Positions 1 to 11,235 of a stretch of 64,000 nucleotides of DNA are shown piece by piece. The number at the start of each line of letters is the position of its first letter. The stretch's first letter is position 1. Location: contig NC_041788.1 of assembly GCF_900090045.1 (NCBI RefSeq), positions 3,281,501 through 3,345,500 of the forward strand, given 5' to 3'. A program made the translations under genes and the position numbers. Below the pieces are notes generated by a model. It saw only the letters and a program-made list of their open reading frames with translations. It was not told the origin of the DNA and did no database searches. The DNA comes from Plasmodium malariae. Its lineage: Eukaryota; Apicomplexa; Aconoidasida; Haemosporida; Plasmodiidae.

Positions 1-257
1 ATCGAAAGGAACTCGCTCGTCAGCTTGTCCAGCAGTTACAAGCATATAAAAATGTAAGAGTTTATACACACATAGATACGTACATAAATACGAACATGTA
101 CTTATATTCGTCTGCAGTGGTATGTATAATGATACTTCGAATGTGCTCTTAACAATTTTATCCTTGCTAATCACATAATAAAAAATAAAAAGGCAAATAA
201 ATTATTTACTCTCCAACTAATACAAATATTTTTAAGGTGTATGAAACACAAAAATAG
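1..257 (+). CDS. 3' end of an unidentified spliced gene (partial)
   Basis: The window opens inside an exon. Bases 3-53 read as 17 codons beginning RKELARQLVQQLQAYKN and end at a GTAAGAG donor at 54. An acceptor (ATTTTTAAG) ends at 236, and the next exon, 237-257, adds VYETQK and a TAG stop in phase 0. The peptide is charged and helical-looking. I do not recognise the gene because almost all of it lies to the left. The donor, acceptor and phase agree, so a real 3' end is likely. The alternative frame for bases 1-53 is also open but does not join to a stop as neatly. Confidence 0.45.
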
Positions 258-1048
258 CTGGTAAAAAAACGAAATCTATGTAACGTAAGAGAGAAAATTT
301 TTTTTTTTTTTTTATTAATTCATTCTGTAGTTATATTCCATATGTTATATAACAAATGTATAAAGGATAGTCTTTTAAACAAGATGTACAGTAGGGGGGA
401 GAGAAAAAAAAAAAAAAAAAAAAAAAATACAAGCGAGTAGGCAAAGGTTAAAGTGTTAAAACGCCAAAACGAGGTTGCTCATGCGTACCAGGAAAAGAAC
501 AGAATTGCAAAAAATACAATATACTATTAAGGGCATAAAATAATTACATATTTTTAGGCGGAAGTTATGTAAATGTTAATTGTATTTGTATAATAAAAAA
601 AAAAAAAAAAAAAAAATCAAATCGAAGAAATGGTAAAAGGAGAAACGGAAGAATGAGCATAAAAATAAAAGATTAAAAAAAAAAAAAAAAAAAAGAAAAA
701 AGGAAACAAGAAAAGAAGAAAATAGACTGTACTGGCATAAGTATACATATTTACAATTTAAACTTGCATTGAAGGGGACAAAAATATAACTATGAATTAG
801 CAAGAATAAATAAAAAGAGAAATAATAAAAAAAAAAAAAAAAAAAAAGGAAAGAAAACATATAATTTACAAATTTTGAAATGTTCTCCTTAATGTTACGG
901 GCACGTACGAATATTAAAAAAAGCATATAAGTAAATATGCACGCATATAACTCTGTTTAGTAAGGGTACGCATGGACTGTTATATATACATTATTGTTAG
1001 TACGTATAACATTTGTTCCTTACAGTGCAATGTCGAAATAGAAAAAAA
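258..1048. other. Intergenic / 5' region of BUD13
   Basis: No gene is seen. The stretch holds several pure A or T runs (about 298-314, 404-427, 595-617, 677-694, 829-848). A good 3' splice site (TTTGTTCCTTACAG) ends at 1025, 23 bases before the BUD13 ATG, so the BUD13 5' UTR may contain an intron whose donor I could not place. Confidence 0.5.
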
Positions 1049-2907
1049 ATGGATGAGTACTTACGGAATAAATATTTGAAAAAACAGATAAAGAAAGAAA
1101 AACGACATATAAAACAAAAAAATAATATACAAATTCATGATAGTGATGAAGAAGAAAGGAATATTTATAATTCCATAAAAAAGGATGACCAAGGTGAACA
1201 ACTGATTATAAAATCAGACGCAAGTTCAGATATCCCTTTAGCTGTTAGTGAAAGTAAAACAATGGAACTGATACAACTGTCGAATGAAAACAAAAAAAAA
1301 ATTATGCACATATTAGATTGTAATTCGTTAGTAGACTCATCGGATAATAATGCTTTAGTGGAAGTATCGGATAGCAATGCATTAGAAGAGGCATCGGACA
1401 GAAACACGTCATTAAACACATCAGATCAAATAAATAAGGATAAAAAAAAGGGTGGATACTTAAAAAATTTATTCAAAATTAAAAGAAGAGCTAGTCGGGA
1501 AAATCGCCCCCAAGGAAAAGAGGGTGATACTTCTAAAAGGGGAAGTGTAAACAGAGGAGAACATGCATGGAGGAGTATTAAACCGAATAATAATGGTAGT
1601 AGCAGTCGTAGTAGCAGAAGCAGTAGTAGTGACAAGTGCAATGCCGAGGAATACGTATCCAATACATCTCCCACTGGAAGACGAATTTATGCTTGTAGTG
1701 AAACCAGCTCTGACATATCCGTGTGCAGAAGACGAAGGGAAATTAGCAGATCAAGGAGCTTAAGCAGTTCCGACATTTCTGTGCGCAGGAGAAGAAAAGA
1801 ATATAACAAAGGCAGTAGCAGCAGAAGTAGTAGGAGCAGCAGAAGTAGCAGAAGTAGCAGAAGTAGCAGAAGTAGCAGTAGCAGCAGAAGTAGCAGAAGT
1901 AGCAGTAGCAGCAGAAGTAGCAGAAGTAGCAGAAGTAGCAGAAGTAGCAGAAGTAGCAGAAGTAGCAAAAGTAGCAAAAGTAGCAAAAGTAGCAGAAGTA
2001 GCAAAAGTAGCAAAAGTAGCAAAAGTAGCAAATGTAGCAGAAGTAGCAGAAGTAGCAGAAGTAGCAGAAGTAGCAAAAGTAGCAAAAGTAGCAGAAGCAG
2101 TGATGGTAATTCTGAGACGTCATCCCCTCGAAGGCTTCGGAGGAGTGATGGTAAAAAAAAGAGTTCGGAAAAAAGTAAAAAAAAAAAAAGGGTCGAGGGA
2201 GGAGTTCAATCAACATATTCATCTTCGCGGAGTTCAAAAGCCTCTTTATCTGAAGAAGATAAAAATAAGACAATGAAATTTGTTTATTCGAAAGATACCA
2301 AATTTGCAAAAGATAAAAAGGATGAGGGAGTAAGTAGCACTGTTTATAGAGATAAGGATGGAAAAATAATTTCGAGGGATAAATGGATCAGAACACAAAA
2401 GAAAAAAATGAAAGTTATGTTTGGAAAGAATATGAAAAATGGAAAAAATAGACAAAAAGAACAAAAAAAAAAAAAAAAAATAACAATGATAGTAATGATA
2501 GTTATAATAATGATAATGATAATAGTGAGGAGAACAGCACAACCAGACTGGGGTGGGATGGCGGAATAGTACAAAAGGAAATTCAAAAAAGAGTTGTAGA
2601 GCAGAATGAGAGATTAATAAGTAAGAGAAACATAGTTAATTATGATTATGATTCTGACTATGATTTGGAATTAAAGAAGAAAAAAAGAAAAGAAGACCCT
2701 ATGAATGTGTATGCAAATGACAAAGGGGAAAACGAAAAATTAACATGCCGCTATCAAACGCCATATAACAGGTTTAACATCTTAGCAGGGTATAGATGGG
2801 ATGGCGTTGTACGAGGAAATGGATTTGAAAACAGACGATTCAAAGCATTAAAACTGAAGGAGCAGCAAAGGAGAGTTATTTATTTAAACAGTGCATATGA
2901 TTTGTGA
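1049..2907 (+). CDS. BUD13: Pre-mRNA-splicing factor BUD13/CWC26, frameshifted at an A18 run
   Basis: This is the homologue of BUD13 (yeast Bud13/Cwc26), a RES-complex subunit that binds the activated spliceosome and helps retain and splice pre-mRNA. The diagnostic part is the C-terminus: RYQTPYNRFNILAGYRWDGV followed by NGFE, the family's conserved end. The N-terminus starts MDEYLRNKYLKK, and the middle carries a long Ser-Arg/Ser-Ser-Lys repeat (about 1800-2100), much larger than in yeast or human. The reading frame changes at an 18-A tract (2463-2480). After the tract, the correct frame reads an Asn/Asp-rich linker and then WDGGIVQKEIQKRV, which matches the family's conserved segment. The assembled sequence therefore lacks one A (or has two extra). 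A sequencing error is most likely; a real indel or slippage is possible. Corrected length is about 618 residues. The ATG at 1049 is preferred; the frame upstream has no ATG. Confidence 0.85.
1800..2100 (+). repeat. Ser-Arg/Ser-Lys codon repeat inside BUD13
   Basis: A nine-base AGTAGCAGA/AGTAGCAAA repeat encodes runs of SSR and SSK. It keeps the frame and gives the protein an RS domain-like region. On the opposite strand it reads as poly-Leu, which is a shadow. Confidence 0.85.
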
Positions 2908-4308
2908 GAAGAGGGACAAAGAATGAAAGTGTGTTGAGCACGCTGCATATTTACGACCTCATGTATATTTTTGTTTCTTCCCACGTATATGCGTTCGTTT
3001 ATTTCCACATATATGGGCTTATTTATGTCATTAAGCATGTGTTTATCCATTAATCTTTTTATTTATTTATTTATTTTTTTTTTTTCGTTTTTGTTTTATT
3101 TGCCATAGGCCTTTTTTTTACATAGTGGGAAAATAGCAGCCTCGTGAAGCTACGTAATATTTTTTGGAATAATTAAAAAAAAGAAAACAGAAAAGTTGAA
3201 AACGTTTGTTACATTTAAGTAAACGTCGGATGTTATATGTACACCTCCTTTTATTTTGTTTCTTCGTTATTTTACTATATTTTTCCTTATTATGCTTTAA
3301 TTTGGCATGTTTTGCTGTATATTACTATATTTTGCCATATTTTGCTGTATATTACTATATTTTGCCATATTTTGCTGTATTTTGCCATATTTTGCTGTAT
3401 TTTGCCATATTTTGCTTTAATTTGCTATCTTTTATTTTATATTTTTTTTTTTAGTAGCTTATTTTTAAAACTCTATTTTCATAAATTTGAAATCCTAAAT
3501 TTTCATAGAGCGACGTAGGAATAGTGTTGTACTATTCTTATTTTAATGTCAACATTAGCGTTATCACGAACATTAATGTTAACAATAATTATATAGTAAA
3601 TTTTAACATAAATTTTTACTTTATTTTTTTTTTTTTTTTCTTTTATTTCCTGCCTTATTTTGAATATGTAAAGAAACGTGTTAAAAAATATGAACATGTA
3701 TAAATATTTTTTTTTTTGCCATTTTTCGATATAGCTATAACAGTCTCACGAGAGGCGAAAAAATAAGAAAGAATATAATAGAATATAATAGAATAGAATA
3801 TAATAGAATAGAATAGAAGCCTACATTGAATATATATACGAATTACATCCTGTAAGTGTACGTACCAATTCTTGCATGTTTGAATATATGTACGTTTCCA
3901 TTCTCTTGTATTTATATACATGTATACCTACATATGAACATAGCGCATAATTATGTACATGTACATATGACCCATATATTTACATTTACATTTTTACACG
4001 TTCTCAAGAATAACATATAATCCCCACTTTTTTATTAATCATCCGAGTTTGCTGATCATCCATTTTTGATCTCAATTTTTCATGAAGCAACCACAGCATA
4101 TGCGCATATATGTATTCATGTGTATATGTATGTATATGCAAATATGTATATGTGTGCATATATGGGCATATACCTACGAACGTAGAGCTCCTCCTATATG
4201 TACGTGAAATAAGTGCAGGTATTCCTATTTGTATACGTACATACGTACGAATGTGCACGGGTATTCCTGTTTGTATTTGTAGATATGCGCTGAGTGAGAC
4301 CGCATGAT
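2908..4308. other. Intergenic, repeat-rich
   Basis: No gene is supported. The stretch holds a 10-base tandem array at 3311-3420 (alternating TTTGCTGTAT and TTTGCCATAT), a short AATAGAATAT array near 3770-3820, and TATGTA/CGTA microsatellite at 4090-4290. Confidence 0.5.
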
Positions 4309-5460
4309 ATGCTACCTATTTACGCAATGAATAGCGCTCATAAGGAATTTACATTTCGATGTAGTAAAGTCGTTAGGGAGGCACTTCATCTTTCTAAAAA
4401 TGGTTATATAAAAAAAAATTATGTTAAATATCAACAACGGTATTTTTTTTTTAAAAGAGAAAAAAACAATATTATAAAAAACGAAATAGATGATATATTG
4501 AAAAAGGAAAAAAATGATGCAATATACATGAACAAGCAAGGAGAAAAAGAAAAATATTATTACCAAGACAGGAATAATATAAAATTTACAAATAAAAATG
4601 GGAAATTTAAAAGATTATTTATATTTATAGCCTTTCAGAGTATACCTATAATAGGATTAATGTATTTATTTAAATATGTAGAGGATGTAAAGCTGTCCGA
4701 ATTAACTACTTACTCATTTGAATCATCAGAGGATATAGTGAATGAAACTATAAAGTTAATAAATGGTAATTCTAAATGTTTTTGTGCCTATGTGCAAAAT
4801 AACGAGATACACACATTTTACATAGACCCTCTGGGTCCCGAAGACTGTGAAATAAATTATGAACGTAAGTCGAAAGGGGACGATCAATTAGTTGAAGATA
4901 AAGAAGTTAGCTGCTTAAATGAGCATAGTGAAGAGAGTGAAACCCATGATGGACGTGGTAATGATGGAACTTCTCAACATGAGATCAAATTGGCGGGAGA
5001 AGCTGCTTCAAGGGAAGTGAAAAAAAGTATTAAGGATTTGCTATATGCGATTAATGAACCGTTAATGCAAAAAGTAATGAGTGTAAAAGCGTCAAATTCA
5101 GAATTGCCTTTAAATTATTTATATTTCTGTGTTTCAAAAAATACAGATATACATGAGTTTTTAAAAAATAATAAAGAAAAAAATAATATAACTTTACTAT
5201 ATTCTGATGAAAAAAAAAATGTGTATGCTACATTAACAGGAAATGCATCAATAATTGAAAATGAAAATGTTAAAAATGTTGTTTGGACTGACAAATGGTC
5301 TTATTTTATATCAGATAATTATAAGGAAAATTATATTTTAATTAAATTTACCCCTTCTTCTATATCTTTAAAAATTATTGGTATAAAAAACAAACACTGG
5401 CAGAGTAATATAGTCAAAAGGATAATAACTGATCATAAAATAGCATGGGTAAAAATTTGA
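4309..5460 (+). CDS. Membrane-anchored pyridoxamine 5'-phosphate oxidase-like (split-barrel) protein
   Basis: A 383-residue protein starting MLPIYAMN; the second ATG at 4327 gives 377. A basic N-terminal region of about 100 residues precedes one hydrophobic segment (LFIFIAFQSIPIIGLMYLF), so it looks like a signal-anchor or mitochondrial inner-membrane protein. The rest resembles the general-stress-protein-26/PNPOx-like FMN split barrel: a first strand pair around CFCAYVQNNEIHTFYIDPLG, then LMQKVMSVK, LNYLYFCVSKNTDIHEFL, NVYATLTGNASIIEN, a Trp-rich turn (VVWTDKWSYF) and NYILIKFTPSSISL. An acidic insert of about 55 residues interrupts the barrel after the first strands. The fold assignment rests on motif order only. 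I see no evidence for a specific substrate, and FMN binding is unproven. The gene lies between BUD13 and SRP receptor beta on the same strand. Confidence 0.55.
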   Translation: MLPIYAMNSAHKEFTFRCSKVVREALHLSKNGYIKKNYVKYQQRYFFFKREKNNIIKNEIDDILKKEKNDAIYMNKQGEKEKYYYQDRNNIKFTNKNGKFKRLFIFIAFQSIPIIGLMYLFKYVEDVKLSELTTYSFESSEDIVNETIKLINGNSKCFCAYVQNNEIHTFYIDPLGPEDCEINYERKSKGDDQLVEDKEVSCLNEHSEESETHDGRGNDGTSQHEIKLAGEAASREVKKSIKDLLYAINEPLMQKVMSVKASNSELPLNYLYFCVSKNTDIHEFLKNNKEKNNITLLYSDEKKNVYATLTGNASIIENENVKNVVWTDKWSYFISDNYKENYILIKFTPSSISLKIIGIKNKHWQSNIVKRIITDHKIAWVKI

Positions 5461-6555
5461 TATGTTTTTGTGCAAAAGGGGCTTCGTATATATCGAGCGA
5501 CATAGTGCACACGCACAAGTACATATACCAAGTTTGTGTTATGATATTAATGCATTTTGAAAAAGTATTTATTTTATGGTAAACTTTTTTTTTTTTTTTT
5601 TTTTAATTCCTTTTAATTTGTGCTTTTCCACTGCAAGCGTAGTAACGGTCTTTTAGTTTCGTTTTTTGTCGTTTCGCGTACCCACGTATTGATAAGGGTA
5701 AAAATGTAAAACGGCAAACATATGGGAGTATAGAAATGACTAATCAAGTGGGCTTTGTACGTACGGGTTACTCATCACGTACAACTTTGCGCGCACTACA
5801 TTGTTGTAACTCACTAGTACCTACTAGCTACTCCTCTCAGTTTGTATTTTTTTTTTTTTTTTTTTGTTTCCCATCTTGCCTGTGCTATTACGTAAACTAA
5901 CTGAACTACCCCAAAAAAAGTGTACATGAAAATAAATCTAAACGGTTTGCAATTTTATTATAACCATTGTGTATTTTATATTTCAAAAAATTAAGGACGC
6001 TTCAAATGCATAGAGTATTCGACGTGTGCACGTATGGAAAGCGTCTTTGTGCGAGAGAACTATGTATGTATGTATGTATGTATGTATGTATGTATGTATG
6101 TATGTATGTATGTATGTATGTATGTATGTATGTATGTATGTATGTATGTATGTATGTATGTATGTATGTATGTACGTATGTATGTATGTATGTATGTACG
6201 TATGTATGTATGTATGTACGTATGTATGTATATGTATCCATATATATATATACACACAATTGAGCATACGCAAGTGTATACGTTCAAATACTTAAGAGCA
6301 CGGATGACAGCTGCAAATATGTAGGTGAAAAGGAAAAAAAAGCCAGCTTTGTTCATCGATAGATGTTTTTGTGCAAACATTTTGTGCCTTCACTTTTTTG
6401 TACATCATCCATATGGCATAGTTTAATTTAATCTACTTATATTTAATTCCACATGTATGTTTGGCGCTTTTTTCCCCTGTCATACACTACGTCGGAAGGA
6501 GTGAAATATTTTACACGACACCTGTTCATTTTATTAAGCAGTTTGATAAGAGATA

Positions 6556-6589
<34 letters not shown>

Positions 6590-7542
6590 TATAAAAAGTT
6601 AACATAAAAAGGGTAACATAAAAAGGGTAACATAAAAAAGATGATACAAAAAGATGGTACAAAAAGATGGTACAAAAATGATGGTACAAAAAGATGATAC
6701 AAAAAGATTACATAAATAGGTGACATAAAAAAAGGATATGATAAAAAAGAATTTGATGAAAAAAGATTGGTCAATGAACATAAGAAGCAGTATTTTTTTA
6801 TTTCCATTTCTGGGGCAAAATTATACTACAGTACTATATTTTAATGTAAAAATAAAGCTATTTTGAAAAATTTCAAGTTGGTATTACTGCTACTATTTCG
6901 TTTTAAATATCATTCCTTATATTGTTATTCATTATAGTGAGTGAAAATAAATAAAATAAAAAAAAAAAAAAAAAAAAATACGATAAATTACAATACAGTA
7001 CAATACGCTAAAAATGATCAATGTAAGAACATGGTTTAAGTAGTATGCACAGAGGCACAAAAACTGAGAATTTACCTGATACGGATTAGCTTAAAATTTT
7101 AAGTGACCACGATATTTAGTTATATAAATAGTATGTACGTATGTATTGCTTAGGCGTATGTTTAAATGTATAAAAATATTTAAAAGAAAAGTTGAGACCG
7201 CTGCAAGAATGTTGAAAAATTATATAAAATTGAAATTGTCATTATACGGAAAAAAGAGTATATATATTTGAAGTGCCCTTATATTCACATGCGCATATAT
7301 GTACATACACACATACATACATATATACATACATACATACATACATACATAATATATGCATAATACATACATAATATATGCATAATACATATATACGTAC
7401 GGGCGTCCATACAACACTACCTACCCTACGCACCTACACAAACACACACACACACACACGCAAACATTCGCGCGTACATTTCTTAAGGTCGTACGGGCAT
7501 ATATGAATAGCAATCATTGGAGAAAATTTGTGGACGTGTAAA
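5461..7542. other. Intergenic with large GTAT microsatellite
   Basis: No gene is seen. The stretch contains poly-T at 5587-5604 and 5848-5865, the TATG array at 6061-6232, a 27-A run near 6559-6587, an imperfect array of AAAAAGATGGTAC-like units (6600-6740), and CATA repeats at 7310-7400. Long open frames over the TATG array are artefacts of the 4-base repeat. Confidence 0.55.
6061..6232. repeat. (TATG)n microsatellite
   Basis: About 43 tandem copies of TATG with a few TACG variants near the right end. The variants show that part of the array has begun to diverge. All six frames are open, so coding predictions here are meaningless. Confidence 0.95.
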
Positions 7543-9162
7543 ATGGATATATTAATAAAAATATTAAAGGAAGTAGTTTACGAGATAAAAAAGTGTTATC
7601 TAAAATATGGAATAAATTTAAACGAGTTTCAAAATTTACTTTTTATTATTACTGTCCTTTTGGGACTCTTATTTTTATTTTACGTAATTTTAATTTTATA
7701 TAGTATATTTTTTAAGGGAAATAAACCAAATCAAATAGTCTTATTATTAGGGCCATGTGATAGTGGTAAGACTACTCTTTTATTTAAATTGAAAACAGAT
7801 AAAATATGTAGAACGGTTCCTTCAATGAAAGAAAACATAGCTTTTATTAATTTAAAAAATAAAAAAAAAAAAAAAAAATTTATACGTTTTGTTGATTTCC
7901 CCGGTCATCCCAAATTATCTTATGCAATGAACAAATATTTCAGTATTACGAATGTGATCGTGTACATGTTGGATAGTTCAGACAGGCAATCCCTAAAAGT
8001 TGTAGCAGAGTAAGCACATGTGCATTTACGTATATATGTGTGCGCATATATGTTTATATAAATACAGACGTACGTGCCTATAATATGTTTATATAAATAC
8101 AGACGCACATGCATATAATATGTTTATATAAATACAGACGCACGTGCTTATAATATGTTTATATAAATACTTACGTACGTGTGCACATACATAATGTGAT
8201 AACACAATGTACAAGGAAAATATGCCGAAAAAAATTTAATAAATGAGATGTATCAAAATTATGATAAAACACGCGCTAAAATATTAAAATAAATGAATGA
8301 GGCATCTATCAATATATGGAGGAAAATGGCGTTATATTCGCATTGCATATGCGGGGATCTACATGTACATGTGCATATACCTATATGTCTACTTCAGAAA
8401 AGTGAAAAATGATAAATGTGCAGGTAGTTTTGCAGTTATATATATATATTTATATATGTACACACATTACTTATAAATTTTGCCCCTTTGTAGGAAATTA
8501 TTCGAACTGTTCACCAACAAAGTTATAGTTAAAAAACAAATTCCTTTTATCGTTCTTTGTAATAAAACTGACTTGTGTAATTCCCGCCCCAAGCAAGTCA
8601 TTAAGGAGGATTTAGAGAGGGAAATGTAAAAAATAAAAAAAAAAAAAAAAAAAAAGTAAAAAAATGCACACACTGATTATATACCGTTTATACATTCTTT
8701 ACCGCCATTCCCCCATAAACTAACAAACGACACTACGTTTATGTATGAATGTACCATTTTATTGTGTATTTTATTTTCTCCCACTTTTTGTCATTCTTTT
8801 AATCTTGTAGCGAAATTTTGAAAATGTCCAAGTATAACAGTCTGGACGACGAAGATAATGAAGAAACGGAATGTTTTGTTGGAGCTAATTCGGAGTTCTT
8901 TCGATTTGAAAAAGCGCCATGCCATACGGTAAAACGAACAGCGAGGAAATAAGGCAAATACCACACACAAGTGTGAACATATATATATATATATATATAT
9001 ACAAACATATATATACGCACATATATATATACATATATTTGCGTACGTGCCTATAACATACGTATGTACCCTTTTGACATCGCTTTGCAGGAGATATGTA
9101 GTGCCTCCGTAAAAAATAATAACATAGAAGAACTCTTGGAACTTATAGAAAAGTATTACTAA
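7543..9162 (+). CDS. SRPRB: Signal recognition particle receptor subunit beta
   Basis: An ER membrane GTPase that anchors the SRP receptor alpha subunit. Four exons: 7543-8009, 8494-8625, 8811-8928 and 9091-9162. Phases close exactly and give 262 residues, usual for the family. An N-terminal membrane segment (about residues 30-52, LLFIITVLLGLLFLFYVILILY) is followed by the P-loop GPCDSGKTTL, the switch II-type motif DFPGHPKL (family: DxPGH), LDSSDRQ and the guanine-specificity motif NKTD in exon 2. The C-terminus FRFEKAPC...SVKNNNIEELLELIEKYY is a typical SRPRB tail. A run of lysines (KNKKKKKKF) sits before DFPGH. The start is the ATG at 7543, just before the transmembrane segment. Intron 1 carries a 35-base tandem repeat. 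Confidence 0.9.
8051..8185. repeat. 35-base tandem repeat in SRPRB intron 1
   Basis: Four copies of a 35-base unit beginning TGTTTATATAAATACAGACG, the last copy degenerate. It lies wholly within intron 1 and does not touch the splice sites. Confidence 0.8.
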
Positions 9163-9198
9163 TAGATTAGTTGTTCCTCTAGTCCATTATTTCGTTAT

Positions 9199-9349
9199 CC
9201 CACTACTCCACTACGATATCCCACTACTCCACTACGATATCCCACTACTCCTCTACGATATCCAACTACTCCACTAAGATATCCCACTACTCCTCTACGA
9301 TATCCCACTACTCCTCTACGATATCCCACTACTCCATTAAGATATCCCA
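9199..9349. repeat. 21-base minisatellite downstream of SRPRB
   Basis: Seven to eight copies of CCCACTACTCCACTACGATAT with small variants. It starts about 37 bases after the SRPRB stop codon, so it probably lies in the 3' UTR. Confidence 0.85.
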
Positions 9350-9823
9350 CTTTTTTTTTTCTTTCATTAATAAATTCATTGTCTATATAATTTACCGTTA
9401 TAAATATATAAAAAAAATTGCTTATTCATTGAAACAATTTTTAATTTTTTTTTTTTTTTTTTTAATTTTCTAATTATTTAAAAATTTATCTTTTTTGTTT
9501 ACAAAAACTACATTTTATTTTAGTATTATCATTTTTAATTTAATCAAAAAAAAAGAACAAAGACGAAATTTCGACATTGTATGAAAGATTACCATTCGCA
9601 TTACGCCCCGTAAATATGCATATACTTGTGCATATGCATAGATGATACGCCAGTAATATTTCTATATGTTACGCCCATAAGTATATATTATAGCTACGTA
9701 AAGATGTTAAAGAAGTCGTTTAAAAATTTAGCTGAGCTTTTTCTAGTTAAAATAGTACATATGTATGTATATATGCATAAATGCATGCATATATAAGTAT
9801 ACTTATTTACACTATAAATTAAA

Positions 9824-10469
9824 ATGAGATTTACAGTTAATTATTATGAACATTTAAAGAGGAATAACATAAAAAAAAGAAAAAAAAGAAAAGAAGAAAA
9901 ATTGCAAGTAAACAAAAACATTATTTATAAAATTAAACGCTGCAAGTTTCGTACTGAAAAAATTAAAGAAGGAATATTGGTACGAATATAAAAGGTGTAT
10001 GTAGACCCACATGACTATCAAAAGGAAACAAAAATTTAATTAGCTGCAGGATAATCAAACATATTAATGTTGGTGTGGGGGTGTATGTTTATATGTTTAT
10101 ATGTGTATGTTTATATGTGTATATGTGTATGTGTATATGTGTATATGTGTATATATGTATGTGTATATGTGTATATGTGTATGTGTGTATGTGTATATGT
10201 GTATGTGTGTATGTGTATATGTGTATATGTGTATGTGTGTATGTGTATGTGTGTATGTGTATATGTGTATGTGTGTGTACCTACATTTATACGGACCTTT
10301 GTTATGTACACATATAATAGGAAAACATTCTCAAAATAAAAACATCAATAAACCAAAGATGCTTATTTCAAGATTTACCAAAAAAAAACATAAGAAGATA
10401 AGAAAAGCAGATGTGTGTAATATAAGTAAGAAACAAACAAATAATAATATGATCAAAAAGGATGCATAA
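9824..10469 (+). CDS. Candidate small basic protein, two exons (weak)
   Basis: Exon 1 (9824-9950) starts MRFTVNYYEHLKRNN and ends at a possible GTACTG donor. Exon 2 (10321-10469) follows a TATAATAG acceptor and ends at TAA. The phase closes and gives 91 residues, very rich in Lys/Arg/Asn. Lys/Asn-rich open frames arise by chance in this base composition, and I see no family motif. The intervening GT-rich microsatellite would be the intron. It could equally be PKB 3' UTR or intergenic DNA. Confidence 0.2.
10081..10280. repeat. GTATGT/GTATAT microsatellite
   Basis: A degenerate six-base-like repeat of GTGTAT and ATGTGT units about 200 bases long. It is open in several frames, but the Tyr/Val/Cys/Met peptide is a repeat artefact. 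Confidence 0.85.
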
Positions 10470-10913
10470 AAAAAAAAAACAAAAAAAATATATGCACTGT
10501 TCAGGTAAAATGCATGTAAAGTTAATACTAAGACTTGAGCAACTTGTGAATATTAAAAATGTAAAAAATATTCCAAAATAAAGAAAAAATTAATTCAACT
10601 AATTATACGTACAAAAACAAGGGATATTAAAGCAAATAACGCGATTAATAATTTTGCGTGTTTTCAACCAAGGATTAATTGGGGGTGTAAGAGCTCGCAC
10701 GTGTGTACGCATGTGAGTACATATATGTACAAGTAAATATATATATATATATATATATATGCACATGCACACGTATTCATACCCACACATAATTATGTTC
10801 GCAAAATAGGGGGAAAATAAAAATATAGCTCATTACGAAAAAAAGATGAACATTCACGTTATTTTTAAAATGTAAGCTGCTTTATTTTTTATTTATACAT
10901 TTGTTCTTTAATT

Positions 10914-11130
10914 CACGTTTTTACGTTTTTACGTTTTTACGTTTTTACATTTTTACGTTTCTACATTTTTACGTTTTTACATTTTTACGTTTCTACATTT
11001 TTACGTTTCTACATTTTTACGTTTTTACATTTTTACGTTTCTACATTTTTACGTTTCTACATTTTTACGTTTCTACATTTTTACGTTTCTACATTCTTAC
11101 GTTTCTACATTTTTACGTTTTTATGTTTTC
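10914..11130. repeat. TTTTTACG / TTTCTACA array
   Basis: An eight-base-period array, about 26 units, alternating ACGTTTTT, ACATTTTT and ACGTTTCT. It lies just downstream of the PKB stop codon (- strand), probably in its 3' UTR. Confidence 0.85.
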
Positions 11131-11235
11131 TTTTTCTTCTTTACTTCTTCACTTCACTTCTCTACTCATCTTTTTTTTTTTTTTTTTTTTAACTTCTGCA
11201 AAAAACTTGGCTAGCTGAATGTCTTTTTTCCTGAT

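Larger units (their letters stand above)
9163..11235. other. Intergenic between SRPRB and PKB (convergent genes)
   Basis: This lies between the 3' ends of SRPRB (+) and PKB (-). It holds a 21-base minisatellite (9199-9349), a weak two-exon candidate (9824-10469, listed separately), a GT-rich microsatellite (about 10081-10280), a TA microsatellite at 10738-10760 and a TTTTTACG-type array (10914-11130). Nothing else is recognised. Confidence 0.5.

Noticed and set aside
1687..2309. Poly-Leu and FCYFCY open frames opposite BUD13
   Set aside because: Antisense shadows of the Ser-Arg repeat.
6000..6380. Open frames of alternating Tyr/Met/Val/Cys or His/Thr/Ile on both strands
   Set aside because: They are products of the TATG repeat, which is free of stops in all frames; no non-repeat coding sequence is attached.
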